Assembly: GCF_000224145.3 (NCBI RefSeq)
Contig: NC_020174.2
Span: forward strand, 4,779,026 to 4,843,025
Direction of reading: 5' to 3'
From: Ciona intestinalis
Taxonomy: Eukaryota > Chordata > Ascidiacea > Phlebobranchia > Cionidae
DNA: 64,000 nucleotides
Under the pieces are notes generated by a model, which searched no databases, was not told the origin of the DNA, and saw only the letters and a program-made list of their open reading frames with translations. Positions 32,554-44,700 of the stretch are shown piece by piece (the stretch's first letter is position 1; each line of letters starts with the position of its first letter). A program made the translations under genes and the position numbers.

Positions 32554-34192
32554 TCTTGTAGCAGGTCAGTACCTTAAACACTACGCACAACACCTTGGAA
32601 AAAAATTTATGTAAAGTTAAAAAAAGTTATGCATATAACATAAAGATGGAAAACTAAAAGCTCTTAGCCAAAAGAGGTGGAATCACAAAAACCTGATTAA
32701 TATTCAAAGTCAGTCTTACCAACTATATTACCAACGTACCAACAGTCGAACAGGATATGAAACTGTTTCGTACCAAAGACCCTATGCTAAATAACACTTG
32801 AGATACTAATATTTATTTAGTGACGATAACAGCATATTGAGATAAGAGGTTTGTTAGCATAATAAGTTCACAGGTAGTCAGTACAACCTGTGATATGAAC
32901 AATTATAAAACCAAACAATTTGAAACAAACTTAGTCAAATACATCTTTACCAACAAACTTCTAATACATTATTTTTATTGCAAGACTTTTACTCACTACT
33001 TACATACATATACACTTATTTTCATTATATGGGCAATAGGATATATAACACCATTACTAATGTGCTGATGTGCATATACAATTTTCAGTGTAACACTTTC
33101 ATATGAACAGGCAAGTAATGAAACAATTTATTACAAGTCCCTCTACACAAACTGACAACACCCTTTTTGTACACACAGCATATATAACATGAGACAAGTA
33201 ATGACACATAGGTAAAGGCAAGTGAATAGTTGTTTTTTGAAAGTTACATATTTGCTAATATTGGTGGTTCGCAATATTACGTCAGAGTGAACAAACAAGC
33301 TTTACCAACTATGGAAATTCCCATAAACACAATCTATATGTTACTCTACATAAGTGATTACTAGAAACATTATAAATGAGCTGATTCATAGCCAAAGTAC
33401 TTGAATTACACCATTAGGAAATGATTAATTTGTTAATTACATTAATGTTACGTACATGGAGAACCCAATATTGTAAATCATTCACCACATTAATATATAG
33501 CTATGGCAACAGTAGCTGAGTAGATGATGCTGTTTGTACAATGGCAATATTTCAACTGTATCATGTTTTATCTCAATAATTGTTGTGTACAAAACTATAA
33601 CAATAACACGTATACATATAAAACAATATATTTTCAGAGGTTGGACTGGTTAAATTGAGTATTAAAGTATTAAATTAAAGTTATTTGGTGTATACACAAT
33701 TATACAAGGTGCAGCACACACATTTAAGCACTTAAAATTCCACTATATTAAAACCAAACATAAGTAAAATTGCATTTACAGCCGCTTTTCCACCTACTTT
33801 GGTCGGTGCTAATAGTTAAACAAGTAATTTAATTAAAATGCCAACTCAGTGGCGATTGCACCTTTACGAGAAGTAAATAACATGCAAGAGTCGGCATACG
33901 GGAATTTATAAACGAAAATATCTCAAATATCCATAATTGACAGTCATTCATACGAACATTACATTTTAGTGAAACTGAATTCCGGTGGAATAACATAGTT
34001 TGTCTATCATCTATCTGTTCAAATTTCAAATATACGAAGACCAGCAGATTAATTATTCAACGAAAAGAGAATTAGCAACAAAACGACCGTGATTAAAACA
34101 CGATATGGATTAAAACTACCTGAATAAAAGTGTCAAAAACAAAAGCGTGGCTGCTAAACCCACAATATCTATATTTTGCAATACGTTACACC
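32554..34192. other. Intergenic upstream of UAP1, no gene seen
   Basis: AT-rich. A CTACAAG acceptor-like site directly before the UAP1 ATG suggests a 5' UTR intron, so the UAP1 promoter may lie well upstream, possibly at the CRE-like cluster near 34.2 kb. Confidence 0.4.
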
Positions 34193-34251
34193 TGACGCAA
34201 TACTTTCTGACGTAGTGACGTAGCAATCTGACGTAGAGCGTCGTGACGTCA
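34193..34251. promoter_or_regulatory. Cluster of TGACG (CRE/ATF/UPRE-like) motifs
   Basis: Within 59 bp there are TGACGCA (34193), TGACGTA (34208), TGACGTA (34216), TGACGTA (34229) and a palindromic CRE, TGACGTCA (34244-34251). Such density is unusual in this AT-rich DNA and suggests a bZIP-bound promoter. The nearest downstream gene in the right orientation is UAP1. The link to UAP1 is inferred. Confidence 0.45.
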
Positions 34252-35581
34252 TTTCAGTGCTTCCATTTTTTTGTGCTCTGGTGTTATTGACGCTAATAGG
34301 GGAGCGGGCAACAGTAATCACAATCGTTATATCACAGTACTCTCCTAATAAAGTGGTATGGTTGCATGAGTCCGGTTGCATAGCCTTTTTGAGTGTGAAA
34401 ATCTTACTTATAATATTATCATTCCTAAACATTTGCCACAAAGTATATTACTTAGACAATTAAATAAAAGCACTGCTTTTAAAAAACAAGAAAATGCTAT
34501 AAAATATTCTTTTTATTGTAATACATAATAAAAGAACCAAAATATTTTTTTTAAATTGGGTATCTTTTAATTTCTAATTTTTTAATAATACATAATCCAA
34601 AATGTGGATAAATTCCAACTATAATTTGAAAAATAGGAAATCCGTTACGAAAAGTAGTAATTCTGAAATAGTCATATAAAACATGACATGTTGGTATTAT
34701 GTGGTTATAAATATATACTGGTATAAATATTTGGAATCAATAACAGTGGATCAAAGCTTACACCAAATACATACAGTTATAGATAATGTTACTTCACAGT
34801 TGTCAACACTTTAAAATTCAAAGTAAAATGAAGCATCTTACATGAAGCGCTTATAAATTCAAGCAATATGATAGGTTGGGGTAAGATGGAACATGTTTTT
34901 ATTTATTTTTATCGTCCCATTTGATAGTAAACAAAGAATATTTACTAATTAAAAAACCAAATTCTCACGATTCTAACATAGTATTGTTGAAACACAATTA
35001 TGAAATATGGGATATTATGTGCTGACAATATGAATATCCATCTTACCCCACAGTACTATAACTTCACTGCAAATATCAAATGGGTATAATTTTTTACATG
35101 TTTTTTAGAGTAGAAAATGCAAAGCAATTCAATAGTTTAAAGCTTATAATTTAAGAACACTAGTATTCTGACATGCTACCTTGAAGTAATGTAAATATGC
35201 AGAGTGGTAGAGAATTCAAATACATGAAATAATTAATTCAGTCGTCCAATATTGATTTAACTTGAAATATAAACAATTCTTGGAAATCTAAATCAAATGT
35301 TCAAAATGTAAATAAAACTCTGGTTGTGTTTAAGATTCACGATTCATATAAATCAAAACAAATTTTTTGAAGAACTATTGGGTAGGATTTTCTGTCACCA
35401 ATTTAAACCGTATCCAATGTATAATCCAACAGGGGGTAGTATTCTTATCTAACAGCTCAACAAATCACAGACTAATTTGGATCTTCTGTTTCATGCTCAG
35501 AATTTAGTCGCCGGCTTAAAATACTCAGTAACCATAGCAACACCAGAAGATGAGAATACCCCAGGTGTTTATGTATGATTT
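34252..35581. other. Intergenic with MITE, no gene seen
   Basis: AT-rich, without exon-like frames. It contains the family C MITE at 34872-35051 and probably the 3' UTR of the ZDHHC12-like gene at its right end. Confidence 0.45.
34872..35051. mobile_element. MITE-like element, family C (both ends present)
   Basis: Left end ATAGGTTGGGGTAAGATGGA and right end TCCATCTTACCCCACAGTAC form a clear terminal inverted repeat. The interior has AGTAAACAAAGAATATTTAC and TGGGATATTATGTGCTGACA, which are reverse-oriented relatives of other copies. It has no ORF. Confidence 0.7.
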
Positions 35582-38500
35582 TTATGTTTGATTGACAGTT
35601 ATTTCACACAGTTCATCTCTTTCACTAGCTTCACTATCATCGCTGTCGAATTCACTCATTCGTTTCATTTTGCTTCGGGCTTTAGAATAAACCACTGTCC
35701 AGTCGAATGGTTTAATATGGCAGAAAAAGGTATAGACGTTACGACATATGCCAAGGTTGAATGGATTCTCCGACTCTGACATTCCCTTGAGATAAGAAAT
35801 CCTAAAAACCACAAGTTATTATGATTAGTTCTTAGTTGTATGTCATTTTAATTGATCCAGGAAAATTTATGCTATAAAAGATGTAGAATTCTACTATATT
35901 TTTGGTTGATATATTTTTAAAAGAATTTCTCATTTTGTTCCATGGCGTGTCACATTGTAGTGGTGTAGGACGAAGGACCTCACCCATATACAATAAAAAT
36001 CAATATTAGGTACATTCTATTGGTCTTGCTACCGGCCATAGTATAATATTTAAATTGGTAAGTAGTATAATAAATTACTAATATATATAATATTACACTA
36101 CTTTCGGTTAGGAGCCAATTTACATATAAGATTACACCCTTTATATCCAATGTTTATTTTGAAATTGGTCAATCTAACAAATATTGCAACAATTTGTGTT
36201 TATAGTAAAATAAATGATAAATCACTTTTACTTTCTACATCCTGACCAGCAAAGTTTCGCTTAATTATCAATCAATAAACATACTGCAGCAGGAAATAAA
36301 ATAGGGGCTAAGCAAGTAACCCAAACATTGCTTTGTCATATTGGATAAAACATGGTAACATAACATATTATGGGTTTTTCTTTTCTCCTAAGTTACAAAG
36401 GAAAAGACAAGATAACTATTGTTATGACAATACATTGGAACACAGGAAATTGATCAAATCTGAGTTTCAGTGTTTTAACAAACGGGTGTAACGTGATTGC
36501 TTACATAAGGCTTGGTTGAACATGACATGTAATTTATTATCGCGTGTTAATCTTAATGAAAATTCATGTTTGTCTGCGTTAAGATGTGTTTATTAATTAA
36601 TCTTGGACAAATGCTTGTATAAGCCTTGTAACAAACTGATATCTCCATTCTACATTGCCAATAATTTCTAAATGCCAATTCTTATTCCAATCTCTGCCAA
36701 ATCAATTTAGTGTTGCAAACATTTACTATTGATTTAAACTGCTTTAATTTATCCCACTTACCCACATGTAAATACACTTACTTAACTTAAGATTAAATAA
36801 ATATTGAATGTCAAGTAATTGAATTAAAAAACAGTATAGACACTTTAAATGTCTACCTTAAATTTGATTTATTGTGATTTTAGTAGGTTTCCTTTGTTTA
36901 ACAACTATACCTAACCTAATAAAAAAATCATTTTGAAATTGTTAAAATGTAGTTTCACCCAAGGTTGTCAAACAGATGATCAAACAATGCATGAAACGGC
37001 TACCATTACATTGCAGTAGTTAACACCCAACCCACCTATGTCTGCTCATGGTCTCCCATGTCGTATGATTGTTAAGTATCATGTATGTGTGAATACAGAA
37101 GAGAGCAAACACAACAAGTAGTAGAATCCCCATAAGTAGATCAATCAACAACAATATAACATTTTGTGTCGCCCAGTTGGATGATTCAGGGGCAGATTGG
37201 TATCCTGACCTGCAAACAAAGATTATCAGTTGGTATAATTTGTGCAGTTACACTCATAGTTGTTAAACAAAGGAAACCTCATTAGGTAAAAAATTATTTT
37301 AAATAAGCCAAACCTGCATCCCAGTGCCTCAATAAGGACCTCACCCATATAGAACATAACACACAAACTACTTACACTGATATAGAAATACTCCAACACA
37401 ACATGATGACTTCTAAAGTAATAAAACACCAGAACCAGCGATGATTCCTCTCACCCACACAGTTAGTCACCCATGGACAATGATGGTCAAACTTTCGCAC
37501 ACAATGTTTGCATTCACGGCAGTGGCGAGCCCTAACTGGACGCTAAAACATAAAAAGTAGAAATCAATAATTGATACTGTTGTGAATGCAATAATGTTTG
37601 TATTTGTAATTGTCTATATACTGTTGCAGCGAGGTATATATACTTGTATTTTTGCTCGTCCGACATGAATTTTGCTGACCAACGATTTGATGTCTTATTC
37701 AGGCCGTCTACATAACGGTAAAATGACTCTTTGTGTAAAACGACGGTCAGCAAAATTCTTGGTCAGCAAGCATTGTGTGTATGTGGTTTACTATACTATC
37801 TCAAGTAAAGCAGTTAATTACTATTTTTGTGCCACGCTGAAAAATTGACAATACAAAACATAGCTTTAAGTGTATGGTAGTTTTAACTTAATGTAATAAT
37901 ATTGTTGAAGTTATTAAATAAGAAGGCGGCTGCTGTCTTATAAGAAAAAGAGTATATATACTATATTGGGCCTGAATACAACAAAGTGATGCAGTGTTAC
38001 TACTACCAGTGTATAAGTTGCACACCGCAGTGTGACAGGAAAGAGGAAATAACAATAAAAACTTCTGACAACTTTGTTGGCTGTCTTTACTGCTGCCCTT
38101 CCTATGTTCAATTAAATCAAACTTGGTAAAAATCTTTCTCACCTGTAAGCCACACAACCCACATCGTTGATGAGGTTCAAGGTTGAAACATTTGGTTGAA
38201 ACATCCACTCGTGGCTCGATTCCCTTCTTGTTCCCCAAGATCTTGGTGCTCTCACTCTCCCCCCCATGCTCCATCTCATCCTTCCACTCATCCATGTTCA
38301 TCTTCTTCACCTCGTATAACGAGATGTCGTCGCCGTCGTCTTCATCGAGGATCAATTTGATCTGGGAATTGTGAGGAAAAGAGTTTAAAAAATGGGTTTT
38401 TGGTGCTAAGGAAAAATCCTTAGGTACCCATCTTTTTAAAAAATTAGCAAACATTTTTATGTAAAAAATACACAAATCAGTATGCTACCAATGCCCTCAC

Positions 38501-39050
38501 CTCTTCCACATCAGGGTCCCCTCTCTTCACAAACCCAGGATCCATACACGCTACAATGAAGTACAACACAAGAGACACACATGCTGATGTGATGTATAAA
38601 ATAGGAACAAAGTAGTGCCCATCATCTAAATGTGTTCGGAGCACTGAAGATAAAACATGAAACTGAGTTATGAAATTAATTTATTTTATTTATCAAATTT
38701 GTGTGTGATATTCTCTAGGCTACTTATCCTGATATAATTATGAGTCTGGGATAATGGCCCAACTGTGGCTTAAATCCCAAGTACCATAATGTGCCTCATA
38801 GTTCGACCTTAGTCACCTCAACCATACAGAATAAAAAGTTACATAAGCTAGCCGCCATATTTTTAAAGAAGAAGCATTATTAAAAACATTTTTCCCTGCC
38901 ATATCTAAACATATTTTAACATCAATTGTTAGACATCTTACCTGTTTGTTTAAACAGCAAAATAGAAGATATTCCTACAGTGATTGCCACATGGACTAAT
39001 CGAGTGAAAAAAATTGATGGGTTAAAAGAATAACGTCCACACTTTGTCAT
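35582..39050 (-). CDS. ZDHHC12: DHHC palmitoyltransferase, ZDHHC12-like (343 aa)
   Basis: Integral membrane S-acyltransferase that palmitoylates cysteines of cytosolic faces of proteins, usually at the Golgi or ER. Six exons: 39050-38942, 38643-38501, 38361-38143, 37542-37376, 37209-37036, 35801-35582. Two N-terminal membrane segments are followed by MDPGFVKRG (the DPG motif). The cysteine-rich domain [17 protein letters not shown] has DHHC at about residues 176-179 and then [11 protein letters not shown]. Two more membrane segments follow, then NNHTTWETM (the TTxE motif). Human ZDHHC12 has the same [20 protein letters not shown] and TTWE context. The exon 38361-38143 inserts an acidic cytosolic stretch ([13 protein letters not shown]...) between the DPG motif and the CRD that human ZDHHC12 lacks. 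A non-coding first exon extends to about 39090. Confidence 0.9.
35945..35995. repeat. Interspersed repeat family B fragment (ZDHHC12 intron)
   Basis: GTAGGACGAAGGACCTCACC followed by CATATACAATA. Confidence 0.45.
37315..37362. repeat. Interspersed repeat family B fragment (ZDHHC12 intron)
   Basis: GCATCCCAGTGCCTC then AAGGACCTCACCCATATAGA. Confidence 0.5.
38745..38835. repeat. Interspersed repeat family B (ZDHHC12 intron 1)
   Basis: GTCTGGGATAATGGCCCAAC, TGTGGCTTAAATCCC, then TTAGTCACCTCAACCATACA. Confidence 0.45.
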
Positions 39051-39843
39051 TCTGTGGTAAAATATTGAGCAAATATGCCTAAATCTATGCCTGCAAACAA
39101 AATAGAAGAATACAATTAAAAAGGTGGCGGGTAGAGGACTAGAAAGCAAGAGTCGTGACAGCGAATGAGAAAACATTAATCACTGCTGTTGGCCCATTAT
39201 ACAACAGCAAGTTAACTTTGAAAGAAAGAAAAACACAAAGTTTGAAACATAAAACGCGGACCATGGGCCATGATTGAACAACATAGGGTTTGGGTAACAG
39301 AGAGAATGTCTACCAGTAAAAAAACATTGATTTATGTATGTATGTATGTACAGAACACAAGGCATGTTTAAACAATAATGTGGCAGCATATTGTGTAGCA
39401 GCCATAGTACAGCATTAACACAAGTATGTATATACATGGTACCAATGATTATGTTCACTGTAGCTAACTTGAGTTAAGTTTTGTGGTAATGGAATTTTTC
39501 TAAAATGTTCTGTAATCTGTATGTGTGTGTTTGCCAAATTAAGTGTAAATTTGGATTTTAAATTTATGATTCCATAAAGAATGACCAGTAAATAAGAGTA
39601 GCATTTTTACAACTAATAATAATAAACACACTTTAATACCATTAACTAAAGTGTGTTTTAAAGAAAGCAATACATTTGAACGGAGTTGTTACATGAAAAT
39701 GCAAATTGCTACATCAAATAAGGAGAAAACAGGTGTAACGTTTAAGTTCAATTCAATGCTCTGTCCCTGGCACATATGGTTATGAACGCTCACAACATTT
39801 TTCACTTGGTGTGTCCAAGATGTTGCTAGGTTCATTTAGGATT

Positions 39844-40617
39844 TTATGCAAGAAGCAATAGTTCTTGGCGCTGTAACTCATCATCTCGCTTCAGTGCTTG
39901 CTCAAGTCGTTCACGCGCCACAATAACCCGATTCTCCTGCTTTCTTATGTCTTCTTCCGTCACCATGAAGGATTTACACAGTGGCTGTTGGGTGTTTAAT
40001 AGCACACATGGGTCCTTCAACACAGATGTTGAATTCTGCCCAACTATTGTATGGTTGCCATCATGTAGTTGGATCGCAATTCTTCTTAGCAGTTCTTCTG
40101 CTGTTGGGCACGGCCCTATAGCTTGCAGGGCTTTTGGTAGCTCCAATGTTTCAATGACAGTTTCTGCGATATCTGAAGCACTAAGACCGGTTAATCTTTT
40201 TTCTTTGAATAATTGCTGCGGAGCTTTAGAGTTTCCACGGGCCTGCTCACTCTTCATTGGGTTAACTTTATGGTTGCATACTTTGGTCACAGATTGTTTG
40301 AAGATGGATGCAGTTTGACGTGCAGGTAGGGAAGTGTCTAAATCTAACCGCCCGCTTTTATCATATTGTTTTTGTCGCCGACTTGATTTAACTTTTTCTG
40401 ACATAAATCGTCCGAGCCGATAATCAAAACAGGTAAGATCAACCGAACTTCCAAGCACCCTGATTAGCTCTGGTTTGCTTCGAACTTTCTTTCCAGTAGG
40501 GCTGATGTAATACACATCACATTTTCCGCGGGACAACCCATTTTGTCGAACACATTCTTCACGGATCCACCCATGTGGTAAACCAAGAACTGCAACTTTC
40601 TTCTTTGCTTGGTTCAT
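39844..40617 (-). CDS. MBD2/3: Methyl-CpG-binding domain protein MBD2/3 (257 aa), intronless CDS
   Basis: Nuclear NuRD-complex component linking methylated CpG to chromatin remodelling. The MBD is at about residues 10-75 (LPHGWIREE, DVYYISPTGKKVRSKPEL). At the two positions that separate vertebrate MBD2 (mCpG-binding) from MBD3, it has the MBD2-like Lys (GKCDV) and Tyr (DVYY), so methyl-CpG binding is expected. The MBD2/3 core (LPARQTASIFKQSVTKV, then PQQLFKEKRLTGLSASDIAE) and the C-terminal QPLCKSFMVTEEDIRKQE coiled-coil segment follow. The protein ends soon after, without the acidic tail of vertebrate MBD3. The CDS is one exon, unlike its neighbours. A 5' UTR intron is likely: minus-strand donor GTAAGC next to 41052 and acceptor before 40630. 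Confidence 0.95.
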   Translation of the reverse strand: MNQAKKKVAVLGLPHGWIREECVRQNGLSRGKCDVYYISPTGKKVRSKPELIRVLGSSVDLTCFDYRLGRFMSEKVKSSRRQKQYDKSGRLDLDTSLPARQTASIFKQSVTKVCNHKVNPMKSEQARGNSKAPQQLFKEKRLTGLSASDIAETVIETLELPKALQAIGPCPTAEELLRRIAIQLHDGNHTIVGQNSTSVLKDPCVLLNTQQPLCKSFMVTEEDIRKQENRVIVARERLEQALKRDDELQRQELLLLA

Positions 40618-41706
40618 ATTTTTTCTGCCACTTAAAAAACAAACTATATGTATATGATTCTACAATGCTCAAAGCACCCTTTAGATATACAATATATATA
40701 TTATAAAATTAACAAACTTTTTATTTATCTTCTTAAATAGAAAGAACAGATTAAATATAACAATTAAGGTAAGTAAACTATTAAAACCAAGTAAAACACC
40801 GAAAGCTAAGTTTCCACGTTTTAAATATTAACTAAAAATTTTAACCTTGCTTTTGTAGATATTTAAACACATTTAACTACTGTACTAACATTCAAAACGT
40901 TGTACATGTTTACCCTCATGCGCTTAACCAACGACCATATATACAATGTATACCAGAATGTACATTAACGCTGTTGCTAACTATGATTAAAACCTACATG
41001 CGCAACCAACAAAGTACCTTCATTTATAGGTAAATGGCGAAACTTGCTTACCTTTCACGGTTCAATGCATATGCTCAGATTTCCCGAATTCTCCCGCCGA
41101 TTAAAACATATCGTCCCCAATAAAACTAAATTTACTATTTTTGACAAATCTAACAAGTGTAGAGCAAGTTCTTTGCATTACGAATAAAAAAGGGTGGCTG
41201 AACAAATATACCATATTTTCTTTTTCTTCGCAGAGCTGTCAAGCGCTTACGTTGCTGGACTTAACAGACGTATAATATTACCCAAATCAGAACGAATATT
41301 AGCAACCTTTTAATAATGCGCATATCTTTTTGTGAGACAAACCGACACCAACACTGTGCAACGTAGTTATATAAATAATTAAACACGCTTCAGTCACTAC
41401 AAATATGCTTGAACTACATACGCACCCTTACGAAAATGACGCATTTTCAATTACTTGCCCACAGCTAATCAAACTGCAACTCACACTTTGATTGTAGCAG
41501 TACAAAGAACAACATAGTTAGTGTTCTTTGGCAGTAGCATGTGCAATAGCGGCAGGATTAAAGAAATTGTAAGCCTATTTACTAGTGGGTAATAATAATA
41601 CATCAAAGAAAAAATCCAGAAGAATAATATGAAACTTATATGACTGTAATGCGAGACTGCATTAAATTAAATATGAGGTACCAGTAAAACTGGTCAAATG
41701 ATTGGA
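40618..41706. other. MBD2/3 5' UTR, promoter and KIF14 3' flank
   Basis: Holds the inferred 5' UTR intron (about 40631-41051) and a short leader at 41052 onwards. The remainder, up to the KIF14 stop at 41707, is AT-rich with no gene. A family D-like patch lies at about 41165-41250. Confidence 0.5.
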
Positions 41707-44700
41707 TCAAACATAAACCGAGCTTGTACTTTTAAGCAGATCATCCATATGTATGCTTGTACATGTGTCAGCTGCTTGTAACCAGTTAGTTACAGTGTTT
41801 TTAACAGCCAATGATGATGAAAGGTCATCTGCGTATAACAGTGATGGGCTTGTTGGTAATATTCGTTTGCGACGATTTCTTTGACTGTCACTTCTCTGGG
41901 TAATTCCAGATTCATTAGCAGTATTGAACCTAAAGTACATAATGGTTTTTAGTCCCAAAGTATGGGATTTAGCTACCATAGGTAATGCATAGGTATAACA
42001 ATTATATACAAAGTTTCAATGTAACTCATAGGGGGCACAAGGTGTATAGAACAGGACACCCGTGTATATTGAGTGCCGTTGCCCTGCTATGCAAAAAAAT
42101 ATGAGTTACATTCATCCATTTATTCATTACGTTACACGCTGCTAGTTTGCCATTTAAAAACAGTCAATTATTTAATGAAAATAAAATAACATTGGAACTA
42201 CAAACGTAGAATTTGAAGCATCAGCAAAGTCGATAATCTCACGCAGGGTTTCGTGCACAGATCGTGCTGTAGCTTGGACTGCTTTTCGTAAGCTGTACAA
42301 ATAACAAAAGTTTATTTTAATTCATGTAAAAAGACAGGACGCAAAATTATCTCTATTCTAATTTAAAAGCAAAACCAGATAAGTTAACAAATAAACTTTC
42401 TCTTTATGTCAGAGCAAACCGAAAATATGTTCACCTGTCACACTCTGTGTCATCAGTGTCTTGGTCTTCACTTGATCTATTACTGTTGTTGTTGCTATTA
42501 CTGTTAGAAGATGCCCTGTACTTCATTTCATGCACTGCAGCAGATAAACCATCACTTTGCATACATAACTCAGCAATACGTGAAGTAGGTCGCCACAATA
42601 ATTCAGAGCGATGTCGTAAATCATCAGTGTGGGAACCAGTTTCATCTGTAATGAATCTTACTTAATGATATTGTTGCATAAAAAAAATTGCAATAGTGTT
42701 TTTGGTGTCAGAATAGTTATGTTGGGAAAAATATTTCCATATATTTAAATGTAACTTTTCTACCCTAGCTATAAAACCGCAATTGTTGTAACATAGGTGT
42801 TCTGTTTCATACATCATGTAAGTTGCCACGTATGTAACTTTGTTCATGATTGTTTTTCTGTATGGCTGATAATTTAAGCAACCCTATAATGCCAGACACA
42901 CGCACACGCACAATGGTAGCAGTGTGGAGTAATTTAGAATTGTTGTTACAAATCCGACCAAACAGAAACATTCATAACCTTTATGCTTTGCATTAAGCTG
43001 TGATACTCCACTAATCAAGGAACCAACTTCAGCAATAAGGCTTTGTGTCCAATGTAGATATTGTTTATAATAATGGGGTGGCACGTCAGTTTCATGCGCA
43101 TGCATGGAAACCTCATATAATTCCTCCTGGTATGTAGTTTGGAAAGCATCAAAATAAGTTTATGGCTTTGATAAAGAGTATTTCAATTACAATTAATATT
43201 TATACAAAAAATATAAAATAAGTTTTTTTATAAAAACAATTTAGTAGAAAATCAACATCGTTTGATATTTTAAAATCTGTTATAGTTCGACTTAAATATT
43301 AGGAAAGTTTGAAAACCCCAATACTTGCTCAAAGGAAATGCATAACAAATGGTATGCAGTATGTTCTACATGATTACAGCAGATTAAATTCTTGATTTGA
43401 ACCTTAAACCTTATACACATATCCACTATATTAAACATTTATAAACTAATATGAACTAAAACCAATAAACCTTACCATATCCAACCTTATCCTTGCATTT
43501 AATATTTCTTTCACTGACTTTGCTTTTAACTCAACCTTACATAAATAAATACATTTTTTAACTTTCAACTTACTAACATATGGTTTGCTTAACTGTGGTA
43601 ATATTTTCATTGGCTACGGCATCAAAAGTCATAGTTATTAAAAATTTGTTTTAAAAATAATCTGGATTTTACTATTTCAACTAACTGTTTATAACATAAT
43701 TATATAATGGTGCAAAACTACAAACTGTCTGCTGAATATTCGCTTGATGTTAAAGTAAAAAAACTTCCACAGTTCAATTCCTTAAATAAGTAACAAAATA
43801 ACATAGTTTGAATAATTAATAGGAAAGAACATAATGCTTATGTCTCCATGTAAAATAAAACTTACAAAGATCTGTTTACTTATGTATTAGATAAATATGT
43901 TACCTGCAAATCCAGACAAGATTGTAAAAGTTTCTTGACAGCTTCTGTCAGATTACCAAGCATGTCTCCTCCTTCATCTGGTAGCTGGTGTGCATATGGT
44001 TGGTACATGTTAACTTGCTTATAATATGCATTTACCGTAGTGTAAGAAATAACATTTGGGTTTATGTGGGTTAAATCAAAAATATTATGAATGTTCATAT
44101 TTATTTACTGAACAAACAGTTCCCAGATCTTTATCAGATAAATATTACAAAAATTAAACGAATATAAGCTTTATATTTTCACCTTTGACTTTTTCACCCT
44201 TTTAAGTTTTTCGATCCCACCCGACAAAGTTTTCCTCATGAAAGTATCCCCACCTTGTAAGAATGCTCGTTTGATTCGATGGCTTAACTGTGGACAAGTG
44301 AATATGAAATACTGCAGCTGTAATTTAAATTTGGTGAATTTGGCCACGATCTGCTGCTCGTAAAGGGATAATTCTTTCAATAAAAAAGTCAGAAAAAGTT
44401 CAATAAAAAATAGTCCAGCAAATATTGTACTACATCAAAAAATTACAGCAGAATTAAAATCACAAACCAAACACTTTTGCCACATATATAAAATTCTGGT
44501 ATTTGTTTATTCTGTCTTAAAACCAGGGATATTTGAGATTATAATCTTAGAAATAGTTGGCTTTTAATTTAAATAGAAGCTACAATGAGAAACATTCATA
44601 CATTCATCAACTTACGTTCTGCTGGTGGTTCTCAGTAAACAGCGACACTTGCATGTTAGCAGCAATGGCAACAGCTCCACAATATTTGGAAATATTCGGC

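Noticed and set aside
37888-38475. 195-codon minus-strand ORF as a single protein
   Set aside because: Only the middle (38361-38143) is coding, as an exon of the ZDHHC12-like gene. Both ends are intron read-through past clear splice sites.
39947-40318. 123-codon plus-strand ORF
   Set aside because: Antisense shadow of MBD2/3.
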